Assembly: GCA_027061425.1 (NCBI GenBank)
Contig: JALSUN010000018.1
Location: 1-39,552 of the forward strand
DNA: 39,552 nt
Source: Helicobacteraceae bacterium
Lineage (GTDB): Bacteria; Campylobacterota; Campylobacteria; Campylobacterales; Sulfurimonadaceae
Direction: 5' to 3'
The position numbers and the translations under genes are program-made. The first letter of the stretch is position 1. Every line of letters starts with the position of its first letter. Positions 15,150-23,972 of the stretch are shown here, one piece after another. The notes below the pieces were generated by a model. That model saw only the letters and a program-made list of their open reading frames with translations, was not told the DNA's origin and ran no database searches.

Positions 15150-16333
15150 TGCGTCTATATACTCTAGTGTTACTCCTCCTACTCACCACCTTATCATTAT
15201 ATGCAGCACCAAATGATGAAGAGAAAGTACACATACTTACAGACTATCTACTCAAGCAGAAGATGATACACCGCGATCCCAGTAAAAGTGTTGCAGACCT
15301 TACCGTCGAAGCACGTGGCGAAGCAATAGCTACTGTTTATGGTAAACCTGAGTTTCAGGAACTTACTTATGATGATAGCAGTGAGATGTTTTTTGGACGC
15401 ATTATCTCTACGCATGGGAACTTCACACGTGATGTCAACTTCTACATGCCACGTAAACGTGCCCGAGAGTTTAAAAAGCATTTAGATGCTGGAGAGATAC
15501 GTATCAAACATGCTTTTGAGGATAACACCCTTGTTTTTGAGGAAATTAGCGTTGATTATAAAAACGTAGACTATCCCCTCCATGTCAACCTGCCCAACAC
15601 CTTTACGTTAAAGCTTGGAGGCTACTTTACAGGTTCACAAAACACAGAGATCTTACTTAGAAAAAAAGGAATAGGTGCCACATTAAATCTACAAGATCTG
15701 TTTGATATGCAAGAACGTACCCAAGCCTTTAGAGTTGAGGGTACCTACAAGTTTAACCCCAAACACCGTTTAGAATTTTCATGGTATAACATCAAAAACA
15801 GTAGCCACCAAGAGGTGAAAAAAAGTTTTGACATTGCAGGTAAGACTGTAAATACGGGTGCTTCGTTAGATATATATTTTGATACACAGATCACTAAATT
15901 AATGTACGCTTATTCCGCTTACCACACTAACAAACTGGCTTTAGATTTTAGAGTAGGTTTCCATGCCACAGGCATCTCTACTGGATACACTGCAAAATTT
16001 AATATATTTGACATCAACAAGTCCAACAGTTCAGACAGTGTCAGTGTTACTGCACCACTGCCTGTCATTGGAGTCGGTATGAACTATGAGATCATTCCTA
16101 ACCTTAACCTGCTCTACCACGTCGATTACTTTTTCATCTCTTATGACAGTTCTGTTACAGGTTCTTTAACAGACTCTACTCTAGCGTTAGACTATAAATT
16201 TAACCGTTACTTTGGTATTGGAGGTGGTCTCAACTCTACCTCAATGCGATTTAAAGCACAACAAGATGAGACAAAGATAGAAGTAAGACATGAGGTTATT
16301 GGTGGGATTGTCTACGGTATATTAAGTTATTGA
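15149..16333 (+). CDS. Predicted outer-membrane protein (394 aa), partner of the RCC1 lipoprotein
   Basis: An unrecognised exported protein with signal peptide MRLYTLVLLLLLTTLSLYAA. The N-terminal ~130 residues look soluble and periplasmic. From about residue 145 alternating strands suggest a barrel (NTFTLKLGGYFTGSQNTEIL, HRLEFSWYNI, KLALDFRVGFHATG). The chain ends in a strand with terminal Tyr (GIVYGILSY), the usual barrel-assembly signal. GGAGGT precedes the ATG and the gene overlaps the upstream stop by one base, so translation is coupled. With its two neighbours it probably builds a cell-surface structure; the function is unknown. Confidence 0.7.
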   Translation: MRLYTLVLLLLLTTLSLYAAPNDEEKVHILTDYLLKQKMIHRDPSKSVADLTVEARGEAIATVYGKPEFQELTYDDSSEMFFGRIISTHGNFTRDVNFYMPRKRAREFKKHLDAGEIRIKHAFEDNTLVFEEISVDYKNVDYPLHVNLPNTFTLKLGGYFTGSQNTEILLRKKGIGATLNLQDLFDMQERTQAFRVEGTYKFNPKHRLEFSWYNIKNSSHQEVKKSFDIAGKTVNTGASLDIYFDTQITKLMYAYSAYHTNKLALDFRVGFHATGISTGYTAKFNIFDINKSNSSDSVSVTAPLPVIGVGMNYEIIPNLNLLYHVDYFFISYDSSVTGSLTDSTLALDYKFNRYFGIGGGLNSTSMRFKAQQDETKIEVRHEVIGGIVYGILSY

Positions 16334-16359
16334 TGACGTTATTGTTGGAGCAGTGAAGA

Positions 16360-16398
16360 AGAGCACCAGGGTTGGTGTTCTCTAAAGGTTTTTAAAAC
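16360..16398. terminator. Terminator hairpin between convergent envelope operon and thiG
   Basis: AGAGCACCA (16360-16368) pairs with TGGTG and CTCT (16373-16383) across a GGGT loop, with a 2-nt bulge. AAAGGTTTTT follows on the plus strand. It lies in the short convergent gap and may serve both directions. Confidence 0.5.
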
Positions 16399-17171
16399 TG
16401 TATCATTCCATCTACTGGAGAAGACGCGGTTGCGTAAGGGCGCTTTGGTATACGACCTGCAAGGTAACTCATACGACCTGCACGAATCGCATGTTTCATC
16501 GCTTCTGCCATGATCATAGGATTTTGTGCTTGAGCGATCGCAGTATTGGTTAACACACCATCTGCTCCAAGTTCCATCGCATAAACCGCGTCACTTGCAC
16601 AGCCAATTCCTGCATCTACAATAATAGGAAGGTTGACGGCTTCACGGACGAAAACAATGTTATAAGGGTTTTGAACACCAAGACCTGAACCAATAGGTGC
16701 GGCCAAAGGCATCACTGCTGCTGCACCTGCATCTTCAAGACGCTTGGCCATGATAGGATCGTCTGAAGTGTAAGCCATAATTGTAAAGCCCTCTTTTGAG
16801 AGTACTTCACAAGCCTTAATGGTCTCCAATACATCAGGATAAAGTGTCTTCTGAGTATCACCAATGACCTCAAGTTTAATCAGATCAATCCCTGTCGCTT
16901 CTCGTGTCAAACGAAACGTCGTAATGGCTTCTTCTGCTGTCACACAGCCTGCAGAGTTTGGGAGAAACTGTACATTTGTTCCAGCAAATGTGTCACGAAG
17001 GTTCTCTTGGTCTGGGTCTGTAATGTTTAAACGGCGCACTGCTACTGTAATAAGTTCAGAACCCGATGCTAAAGTCGCAGCCTTAGTAGTTTCAAAACTA
17101 TCATACTTACCACTACCGACAATAAGGCGTGAACCCAGTTCGTACTTACCGATTTTTAAAATGTTATCCAT
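16392..17171 (-). CDS. thiG: Thiazole synthase
   Basis: 259 residues, standard ThiG length. It condenses 1-deoxyxylulose-5-phosphate, dehydroglycine and the ThiS thiocarboxylate sulfur into the thiazole phosphate of thiamine. Lys99 in LIKLEVIGD is the expected Schiff-base lysine; GSGKYDSFE, PNSAGCVTAEEA and DAGIGCASDAVYAMELGADG are family motifs. A GGAG site precedes the ATG. No other thi gene is in the window, and the 99-bp upstream region shows no recognisable TPP riboswitch. Confidence 0.97.
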   Translation of the reverse strand: MDNILKIGKYELGSRLIVGSGKYDSFETTKAATLASGSELITVAVRRLNITDPDQENLRDTFAGTNVQFLPNSAGCVTAEEAITTFRLTREATGIDLIKLEVIGDTQKTLYPDVLETIKACEVLSKEGFTIMAYTSDDPIMAKRLEDAGAAAVMPLAAPIGSGLGVQNPYNIVFVREAVNLPIIVDAGIGCASDAVYAMELGADGVLTNTAIAQAQNPMIMAEAMKHAIRAGRMSYLAGRIPKRPYATASSPVDGMIQF

Positions 17172-17270
17172 GTTTTCTCCATGATGTTGAAACGACTTAT
17201 CGCCGTCTATAGAATTATTGTTGCGTTTATAACATACTCACTCTGTAAACTCTCTTACTTTAACTCTAGG

Positions 17271-17834
17271 CTATGACTCTTTAAGAATCTCTACTATCGT
17301 TACAGGAAGAAGCTCATGCTCTAGAGTACGAATCTTTTGTGTAAAGCTTTCGAGTGTCTCGTCAGGAGACTTTTTCAAACTCTTTTGCGCAATGACTTCG
17401 CCCCCATCTAACTCAGAACTCACCCAGTGCACACTAATCCCACCCTCTTGGACTTCACTCTCATAACTCTTGACAATGGCATTGCCCCCTTTAAAAAGAG
17501 GCAAAAGAGAGGGATGCACGTTGATGGCGCGAATATTATCGGTGACCAGAGGTGTCAAAATACGCATAAATCCCGCCAAAACAACCAGATCTGGCTTATA
17601 ACTGTTAATCGTTTTGAGAAGTTTCACATCAAAAGCTTCACGACTTTCATACAAGGTATGGTCCAACACCTCAACCTCAACACCTTGAGACACTGCTTTT
17701 TTAATGCCAAGAGCTTCAGGACGATTGGTGATAGTTCCAACCACTTCACACTCTTTAAGATGGAGCTTTTCTATGATATTTAACAAGTTAGTGCCTGCAC
17801 CGCTAAAGAGGATCACTATTTTAGGAAGGTTCAT
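17271..17834 (-). CDS. purN: Phosphoribosylglycinamide formyltransferase
   Basis: 187 residues, a typical PurN. It transfers the formyl group from 10-formyl-tetrahydrofolate to GAR in purine synthesis. The phosphate loop is FSGAGTNL. The catalytic triad is visible as Asn105 and His107 in INVHPSLLP and Asp143 in ELDGGEVI. Its start overlaps the nnr stop by 4 nt (ATGA), showing translational coupling with the NAD(P)HX repair gene. Confidence 0.96.
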   Translation of the reverse strand: MNLPKIVILFSGAGTNLLNIIEKLHLKECEVVGTITNRPEALGIKKAVSQGVEVEVLDHTLYESREAFDVKLLKTINSYKPDLVVLAGFMRILTPLVTDNIRAINVHPSLLPLFKGGNAIVKSYESEVQEGGISVHWVSSELDGGEVIAQKSLKKSPDETLESFTQKIRTLEHELLPVTIVEILKES

Positions 17835-19222
17835 AGGTTCCCTACTGCTTCTATAAGATCACTTGGTTTTAAAGCATAACTATTTCTTTTCACATTTACA
17901 GCAGCCAAAGTATGTGCTAATGATCCTTGTATGACTGCTTCCAAAGGCTGATACCCTTGCGCCAGCAGTGCACCGATAAGTCCAGAAAGAACATCACCAC
18001 TACCCCCTTTTGCCAAAGCGCTTGTACCTAGAGGGTTGATAAAATAGTCGCTCTTTTGCCCAATGATGACATGCGCACCCTTTAGTAGCAGGGTCACCTT
18101 AGGATAATGTGCACAGAAAAGTTCTACATATTTGAAACGCTCTTTTTGTAACACTGCAACACTAATGTCTGCCAATCCACAAACTTTTAATAACGATACA
18201 AACTCTTTAGGATGGGGCGTTATCACAATATTTTCTCTTGAAAGCAGACGTGACAAAAGAGGATGTGAAAAAATGTCAGCATCAAGCACAAGAGGTCTCT
18301 CGTTATCTAAAAGTGTCTCTAACTCTATGTTTGAAAACTCACAGCCTAAACCCATGCCTAAAGCGATAGCCGTTGTTGTCTCTGGCAGAAGATGGGACTG
18401 CATCAGCTCATAAGGAAGATCTGCATTTTCATTACTGATCAGCGTCACCAAGCCTGCACCAAAACTAAAGCCTGCCAGGCCACTCATCACCGCAGCACCT
18501 GGCTTCTCTCCACAGATAATACTCAAGTGACCGTAACTGCCTTTATGTGTATTATGTTCCAGTCTGTGGGGCAATACAAGATCTTCAACTTCTAAAAGTT
18601 TCCAAGGAGTGCTTGTCTCATATAGGCTACGACTCACACCAAGGTATAGAACAAGAACTTCACCCACAAAATCTTTAGCCTCATCACTAAACATCCCCAG
18701 TTTTAATGCCCCCATGGTCAAGGTAACATCTGCTCTAAAACTTTCACTAGAGACCCTGCCATCAAGCCCTATTCCCGAAGGGATATCACAGGCTATTTTT
18801 TGAGCTTCTAAGTCGTTCATAGCTTTTATCAGGGTCTCTGTTTTTGCATCAAACGCGCGACTCAAACCGCTTCCAAACAGGGCATCCACAAGAAGGTCAC
18901 ACCTCTCTAAGAAGGAGACACGTTTTACACCAACAGCATCTGCACGTTTTAACTGCAATACTGTCATCTCTGAATACTTCTCAAAAGGAAGGTAGAGAGA
19001 GACCTCGTAGTTCCCTTGTAAGAGACGTGCTAAGACCACACCATCTGCTCCATTATGACCCCCACCACAAACGATGCACACCTTGGCACCTCTCTCATAA
19101 TGTTTGGCAACATAATCTGCCATGCCATCTGCTGCATGTTCCATCAAAAGTTCTTCAGTCAGTGCAAAATCATTGTAACACCGTCTGTCTAGCGAAGCGA
19201 CCTCTTTAAAAAGGTTCTGCAT
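17831..19222 (-). CDS. nnr: Bifunctional NAD(P)HX epimerase/dehydratase
   Basis: 463 residues in two domains. Residues 1 to about 205 are the YjeF-N epimerase (VCGGGHNGADGVVLARLL, DALFGSGLSR, ACDIPSGI). Residues about 215-463 are the ADP/ATP-dependent dehydratase with a ribokinase-like fold, including HKGSYGHLSIICG, ITPHPKEF and the catalytic GGSGDVLSGLIGA. The enzyme repairs hydrated NADH/NADPH. It is the first gene of a leftward pair with purN and is divergent from kdsD with a 102-bp gap. Confidence 0.95.
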   Translation of the reverse strand: MQNLFKEVASLDRRCYNDFALTEELLMEHAADGMADYVAKHYERGAKVCIVCGGGHNGADGVVLARLLQGNYEVSLYLPFEKYSEMTVLQLKRADAVGVKRVSFLERCDLLVDALFGSGLSRAFDAKTETLIKAMNDLEAQKIACDIPSGIGLDGRVSSESFRADVTLTMGALKLGMFSDEAKDFVGEVLVLYLGVSRSLYETSTPWKLLEVEDLVLPHRLEHNTHKGSYGHLSIICGEKPGAAVMSGLAGFSFGAGLVTLISNENADLPYELMQSHLLPETTTAIALGMGLGCEFSNIELETLLDNERPLVLDADIFSHPLLSRLLSRENIVITPHPKEFVSLLKVCGLADISVAVLQKERFKYVELFCAHYPKVTLLLKGAHVIIGQKSDYFINPLGTSALAKGGSGDVLSGLIGALLAQGYQPLEAVIQGSLAHTLAAVNVKRNSYALKPSDLIEAVGNL

Positions 19223-19312
19223 CTTCTCTCCTCATTATAGGTTTAAAAGCTTCTCTCTCTTGAGTATTTTAAGCCTCCACATTATAACAGATAGTTTGTC
19301 TTGCAAATAAGC

Positions 19313-19318
19313 TATAAT
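19313..19318 (+). promoter_or_regulatory. -10 box placed for leaderless kdsD transcription
   Basis: A perfect TATAAT ends 6 nt before the kdsD ATG at 19325, and no Shine-Dalgarno sequence is present. Transcription would start at or within a base or two of the A of the start codon. Confidence 0.55.
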
Positions 19319-19324
19319 ACGCTC

Positions 19325-20290
19325 ATGAATCATGATTTTAAGACGATTGTCAAAGAGACACTCCTTATCGAAGCCAATGCCCTTTTAATGTCTGCAGAAA
19401 ATATCTCTGATGATCTTGACAAGATCGTCAAAGTTATACTCGCGTGTCAGGGAAAACTCATTGTTACTGGCGTCGGTAAATCGGGCCTCATTGGGGCCAA
19501 ACTGGCCGCCACTTTTGCATCTACAGGAACGCCGAGTTTTTTCTTGCATCCTACAGAAGCGATGCATGGTGACTTGGGGATGATCTCAAAAAACGATGTT
19601 GTCCTTGCCATTAGTTACAGTGGAGAAAGTGCTGAATTGAGCTCTATTTTACCTCATGTCAAACGTTTTGACATTCCACTTATCGGTATGACCCGTAACT
19701 CCAACTCAACCTTAGGGCAGTTTAGTGATCTGATCATCCATGTTCAAGTGACACAAGAGGCCTGCCCTCTCGATATTGCACCAACATCATCAACTACACT
19801 TACGCTCGCCTTAGGTGATGCCTTAGCCATCTGTTTGATGAAGGCAAGAGACTTTAAAAAAGAAGATTTCGCCTCGTTTCACCCTGGTGGTACTCTAGGA
19901 CGTCAACTTTTTGTTAAAGTGAAAGATGTGATGCGTACAGAGTTACCTATTATCACCATGCAGACCCCACTTAAAGAGGCCATCGTCTCTATTAGTGAAG
20001 GGCGCATTGGTACGGTACTTTTAGTGGATGATGAAAAGAAGTTTATAGGTCTGATCAGTGATGGAGATATTCGTCGTGCACTGCTTGACAAAAACTTCTC
20101 GTTAGAGATGCCTGCTTCACATTTTGCAACCTTGGAGCCTAAGACCATCGATAATGAAGAGATGTTGGCAAGCGACGCCTTAATACTCATAGAAAAATTT
20201 AAAATCCAACTCTTGATTGTGGTTGACAGCGAGAAAAAGATACTCGGTGCCCTCCACCTTCACGACTTGGTAGAAAAGGGAATCGCATGA
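19325..20290 (+). CDS. kdsD: KpsF/GutQ-family arabinose-5-phosphate isomerase
   Basis: 321 residues: an N-terminal SIS sugar-isomerase domain (GKSGLIGAKLAATFASTGTP, LHPTEAMHGDLGM, SYSGESAEL) followed by two CBS domains (VKDVMRTELPII, GLISDGDIRRALLD, ILGALHLHDLVEKG). It converts ribulose-5-phosphate to arabinose-5-phosphate, the first step toward Kdo of lipopolysaccharide. The ATG at 19325 fits family N-termini better than TTG 19301. It overlaps rluB by 4 nt; kdsD-rluB-rarA form one rightward operon. Confidence 0.94.
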   Translation: MNHDFKTIVKETLLIEANALLMSAENISDDLDKIVKVILACQGKLIVTGVGKSGLIGAKLAATFASTGTPSFFLHPTEAMHGDLGMISKNDVVLAISYSGESAELSSILPHVKRFDIPLIGMTRNSNSTLGQFSDLIIHVQVTQEACPLDIAPTSSTTLTLALGDALAICLMKARDFKKEDFASFHPGGTLGRQLFVKVKDVMRTELPIITMQTPLKEAIVSISEGRIGTVLLVDDEKKFIGLISDGDIRRALLDKNFSLEMPASHFATLEPKTIDNEEMLASDALILIEKFKIQLLIVVDSEKKILGALHLHDLVEKGIA

Positions 20291-21156
20291 TGCGACTGAA
20301 CAAATTTATAGCACACTACTCCACCTACTCTCGCCGTGAGGCAGACAAAACCATTCAAGACGGCTACGTTTTTGTAGATGGTGAACTTGAAACCAACCCT
20401 GCGACACAGGTAGATGAACGCTATGTTAAAGTGGTAGTAAGTGGTAAAAAAGTGATGCCGAGTGACCAATTTACGGTCATCGTTTACAACAAACCTAAAG
20501 GGGAGTTGGTAACCAAAAGTGATCCTCGTGGACGCCGTATCATCTATGACTCACTTGACAACAAGTACAAGCACTTCATCCCAGTAGGTCGTCTTGACTA
20601 CGCGACTGAAGGACTTCTCCTTCTTACCGATGCCTCTCGTGTGGCAAACCTTTTGATGACATCTAGTTTAGAGCGTGTCTATAAAGTGAAAATAAAAGGT
20701 CCAATTACTGAGTCCATGGAAATGGGGATGAAACAAGGTCTTGATCTTGATGATGCGAGCGCAGGTGGTCATGAACTGAGTAACGTCACTTCTATGCACT
20801 TTGCACCTTTCTTCGCCTACCAGATCATTAAAAACAAAGGTGACTACTCTACGCTGAAAATCGCTATTGGAGAGGGACACAACCGTGAAGTACGCCGTTT
20901 CTTCGCCCACTTCGATGCTGAAGTGGTAGACCTTAAACGCCTTAGTTTTGGGGGTATAGAGCTTAACAACCTACCTACAGGAAAGTCACGATTTTTGGAT
21001 CGCAGTGAGTATGTGCACTTAAGAGAATACCTTGATGCAGACCGTGATGCAAAAAAGATTCAAACAGTACAAGATGCTGCGAGAGAGAAGCAGATAGAAG
21101 AGGCCCATAGCGAGAAAAAACCTGACAACCGCAAAAAAAGACCTGGTCGTAAATAG
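20287..21156 (+). CDS. rluB: RsuA/RluB-family pseudouridine synthase
   Basis: 289 residues. An N-terminal S4 RNA-binding domain (MMRLNKFIAHYSTYSRREAD) is followed by the RsuA/RluB catalytic domain with VGRLDYATEGLLLLT; Asp104 is the expected catalytic aspartate. GEGHNREVRRFFAHF is a further family motif. It probably modifies 23S rRNA. The last 40 residues are a basic, lysine-rich tail likely to be unstructured. A double ATG at 20287/20290 makes the exact start uncertain by one codon. It is coupled to kdsD and followed 5 nt later by rarA. Confidence 0.93.
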   Translation: MMRLNKFIAHYSTYSRREADKTIQDGYVFVDGELETNPATQVDERYVKVVVSGKKVMPSDQFTVIVYNKPKGELVTKSDPRGRRIIYDSLDNKYKHFIPVGRLDYATEGLLLLTDASRVANLLMTSSLERVYKVKIKGPITESMEMGMKQGLDLDDASAGGHELSNVTSMHFAPFFAYQIIKNKGDYSTLKIAIGEGHNREVRRFFAHFDAEVVDLKRLSFGGIELNNLPTGKSRFLDRSEYVHLREYLDADRDAKKIQTVQDAAREKQIEEAHSEKKPDNRKKRPGRK

Positions 21157-21161
21157 AGACT

Positions 21162-22352
21162 ATGGCAGACTTTACCTCCCTGCTTCGTCCTACAAACTTT
21201 GAGACGATTTTAGGGCAAGACCACCTCTCCTCACCTCAATCTTCGCTTCGCAGGCTCTGCGAATCAGACCAGCTTGGACACAGCTTTTTTTATGGTCCAC
21301 CAGGTTCAGGCAAAACTACCATCGCCCGTGTGATTGCTAAGGAGATGGACCTTCCCTTTTATGAGTTTAATGCCACCTCTCTAAAAGTAGATCAACTCCG
21401 AAAAATTTTCGAACAGTATAAAAATGCCTTGCAAAAGCCTCTCATTTTCATCGATGAAGTACACCGTCTGGCTAAAAATCAGCAAGAGGTTTTATTACCG
21501 GTCATGGAGAACAACAGTGTCCTCATCATAGGTGCCTCTACAGAAAACCCATTTTTCTCTCTCACAGCAGCCATGCGTTCACGTTCTCTGCTTTTTGAGT
21601 TACAACCCATTAGCACAGAGGCACTAGACCAGCTTTTAGACAAAGCCTTGGCCAGCCAGAATTTAAGTGTAGAAGAGGATGCTAGAGCCTACTTACTACG
21701 CTCTTGTGGTGGTGATGCTCGAGGGATGTTAAAACTTTTAGAGTTTGCTGCTGCCTTGGAGTCACATATCACTCTAGAGATACTTCAGACCCTAAGACCA
21801 AACGCGCAAAGTGGTGGAAGTTCTGAAGCAGGTGTTCACTACGACCTTGCCTCTGCCATGATCAAGTCCATAAGAGGCTCAGATACTGATGCTTCCATCT
21901 ACTATCTGGCCCGTCTTATAGAGGGAGGAGAACCTCCTGAATTCATCGCAAGACGTTTGGTTATTTTGGCAAGTGAAGATGTGGGCAATGCCAACCCTCA
22001 GGCCCTTACACTCTGTACTTCGACCATGACCTCGGTAAAGATGATAGGCTATCCTGAATCGCGTATCATACTGGCACAGGCTGTGATTTACCTCTGCGCC
22101 TCACCCAAGTCTAACAGTGCCTACATGGCTATAAACACCGCCCAACAAGCGGTACGTGATGGTGTCTTGCTCGATATCCCTAAAAACATACAACAGCAAA
22201 ACCAAGGGTATTTGTATCCACATGATTTTGGAGGATGGGTCTCTCAAGAGTATTTGAGTGAACCCCTACATTTTGTTGATCTGAAACCTATAGGGTATGA
22301 AAAGAAGATGAAAGCGTGGCTTGAGACAGTCCAGGGGTCTACCCCAGAGTAG
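21162..22352 (+). CDS. rarA: Replication-associated recombination protein A (RarA/MgsA), AAA+ ATPase
   Basis: 396 residues of the clamp-loader-like AAA+ family acting at stalled replication forks. Walker A GPPGSGKT is at residues 45-52, Walker B LIFIDEVHR from residue 94, and sensor 1 is in IGASTENPFFSL. The C-terminal tetramerisation region carries SAMIKSIRGSDTDASIYYLA and ASEDVGNANPQAL, both diagnostic. It is the last gene of the kdsD-rluB-rarA operon and converges on the M48 peptidase gene with only a 19-bp gap. Confidence 0.96.
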   Translation: MADFTSLLRPTNFETILGQDHLSSPQSSLRRLCESDQLGHSFFYGPPGSGKTTIARVIAKEMDLPFYEFNATSLKVDQLRKIFEQYKNALQKPLIFIDEVHRLAKNQQEVLLPVMENNSVLIIGASTENPFFSLTAAMRSRSLLFELQPISTEALDQLLDKALASQNLSVEEDARAYLLRSCGGDARGMLKLLEFAAALESHITLEILQTLRPNAQSGGSSEAGVHYDLASAMIKSIRGSDTDASIYYLARLIEGGEPPEFIARRLVILASEDVGNANPQALTLCTSTMTSVKMIGYPESRIILAQAVIYLCASPKSNSAYMAINTAQQAVRDGVLLDIPKNIQQQNQGYLYPHDFGGWVSQEYLSEPLHFVDLKPIGYEKKMKAWLETVQGSTPE

Positions 22353-22371
22353 GTTCGCATATTAAAGCTGA

Positions 22372-23157
22372 TTACTCACTAAGTGGTATCAAACTTTTAC
22401 TCTGGAAACCTTTTGTCTTTGCATAAGCTTTGATGGCTTTAATCCGTTTGACTACCGCTGGATGTGAGCTAAACCAAGAGGTAGTCTCCTCTTGAGGAAG
22501 ATGAGAAAAGAAGTCTGTATCACCACCAACATGTCCATACATACAGTTCATCATCTCCACTGCAAAGAGGTCTGCATCACTCTCTTGTTGTTGAGAGAGT
22601 TTACTCTCACCCAGATCCAAGGCACTGTCCATAGCATCTGCCATATCTGAGAGCCCCAGCATAATACCAATAGCCATCCCCATAAAAGAGCGACCCACAC
22701 CTTCAAGGTGATCTCTGTTTTTAAAGTGCCCCATCTCATGCGCCAAAACAAAGAAGAGCTCATTTTCTGACATGGTCTCATTATAAAGGGCACTGTTAAT
22801 TACTATCGTCCCACCTGGTAAAGCGAAGGCATTAATCTCCTCATTATCCTCCACAAAGGCTACAAAGTTATAAGGTGTCTCATAACAGTGTTTAGAGCGC
22901 TGTATTAGTGAGGCCAAGAGTTTGTCTTGATGGCTAGACTCTTCTGTAGCATTGTACTCCGAGCCAATAAAAGAGAAAATCTCTATCTCATTTTCAGTAG
23001 AGATATTTTTAACACCATACTCCACTGCAAATCCTAGAATGATATAGAGTCCAAAAGCGGTTGCCATAACACCTGCTGCCATCCATATAAGATCAAGTAC
23101 TGGTGTCTGTTTCGAGACGTTGACAGAGTCATCTGGTAATTTAGGGCTATACTTCAA
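22372..23157 (-). CDS. M48-family zinc metalloprotease, membrane-anchored
   Basis: 261 residues. One membrane segment near residues 22-44 is followed by an M48 peptidase domain with zinc site HEMGH at 140-144 and the third ligand probably Glu192 in QESDADLFAVEMM; the ALPGGTIVINSALYN segment is typical of the family. Relatives such as BepA and LoiP act in envelope protein quality control. The start is a TTG that overlaps the stop of the upstream YbjQ-like gene (TTGA), so translation is coupled. It is the last gene of a leftward YbjQ-YbjQ-M48 operon. Confidence 0.9.
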   Translation of the reverse strand: MKYSPKLPDDSVNVSKQTPVLDLIWMAAGVMATAFGLYIILGFAVEYGVKNISTENEIEIFSFIGSEYNATEESSHQDKLLASLIQRSKHCYETPYNFVAFVEDNEEINAFALPGGTIVINSALYNETMSENELFFVLAHEMGHFKNRDHLEGVGRSFMGMAIGIMLGLSDMADAMDSALDLGESKLSQQQESDADLFAVEMMNCMYGHVGGDTDFFSHLPQEETTSWFSSHPAVVKRIKAIKAYAKTKGFQSKSLIPLSE

Positions 23158-23594
23158 AACTTAATCGCCGTTCCATAAGCATAGACCTCAATACTACCGA
23201 TTTTCCCTTTTCTGTCACTTTTAGAGATGGAAGAGGTCTCTATACGAAGGTTAAGAATCTCATTGGCATCTTTAGCATCTACTTTCATACGCAAAATAGC
23301 TTCTCTGCGTGCGCGATCTAAAAGCGTCTCGTACGTACCCAAATTACCCCCGAAAATATTTCTAAAGCCCGCGACCATACGTTTAAAATAGTCTAAAGAG
23401 ATCACAACACTTCCATGCACCAAATAACTCTCCGTTACGGCTTCTGGATGAATAGGTTTTTTTAATGTCGTCGCAGGAAGATGGACAAAAGCACTTTCGC
23501 GTTCTCTAATAGACGCATAGTGACGTCTCTCTAGGTAAGAACCCACAAAGTAACCCATAGCGATCATCCCGATCAGAACGAGTAAATCACCCAT
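23154..23594 (-). CDS. YbjQ/UPF0145-family protein with N-terminal membrane anchor
   Basis: 146 residues. Residues 1-19 are a membrane helix (MGDLLVLIGMIAMGYFVGSY). From about residue 45 the chain matches the YbjQ (UPF0145, DUF74) fold, with HGSVVISLDYFKRMVAGFRN, FGGNLGTYETLLDRARREA and the closing EVYAYGTAIK. The family forms small pentameric rings of unknown role. It starts within the stop of the preceding YbjQ gene (TAATG) and is coupled to the M48 peptidase. The anchor suggests an oligomeric YbjQ ring held at the membrane beside the protease. Confidence 0.85.
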   Translation of the reverse strand: MGDLLVLIGMIAMGYFVGSYLERRHYASIRERESAFVHLPATTLKKPIHPEAVTESYLVHGSVVISLDYFKRMVAGFRNIFGGNLGTYETLLDRARREAILRMKVDAKDANEILNLRIETSSISKSDRKGKIGSIEVYAYGTAIKF

Positions 23595-23908
23595 TACGAG
23601 ACAGTAACAGCAGTTCCATAAACATAGAGTTCAGCTGCTCCAGATGCTACCGAAGAGGTAGAAAAACGGACATTAACAATAGCATTAGCACCAAGAGAAA
23701 CTGCCTGAGCTTTCATACGGTCTATCGCCTCTTCACGAGACTCAGTCAGCAGTTCCGTATAACCCTTAAGCTCACCACCAAAAACATTTTTAAGCCCTGC
23801 CATGATGTCACGACCTACATGTTTAGCACGCACTGTAGAGCCTGATACCAGTCCAAAATGCTCAACTATATTTCTACCAGGAACACTCTCTATATTTGTT
23901 ATATACAT
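23594..23908 (-). CDS. YbjQ/UPF0145-family protein, soluble
   Basis: 104 residues, the standard short YbjQ-family protein: MYITNIESVPGRNIVEHFG, RAKHVGRDIMAGLKNVFGG, YTELLTESREEAIDRM, SLGANAIVNVRFSTSS and YVYGTAVTV. The start is taken at ATG 23908, with AAGGG about 7 nt upstream, rather than TTG 23914. It is the first gene of the YbjQ-YbjQ-M48 operon and paralogous to the next gene, which adds a membrane anchor. Confidence 0.92.
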   Translation of the reverse strand: MYITNIESVPGRNIVEHFGLVSGSTVRAKHVGRDIMAGLKNVFGGELKGYTELLTESREEAIDRMKAQAVSLGANAIVNVRFSTSSVASGAAELYVYGTAVTVS

Positions 23909-23972
23909 AAACAACCCTTTTGTTTAGAATCATATCATAAAAAACAATTTTAAATTTAAAATAGCATCTACC

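Noticed and set aside
17172..17270. TPP riboswitch upstream of thiG
   Set aside because: No THI-box sequence or matching stems in the 99-bp leader.
18844..19209. Plus-strand open frame of 121 codons antisense to nnr
   Set aside because: His-rich low-complexity translation typical of an antisense frame; nnr is well supported on the other strand.
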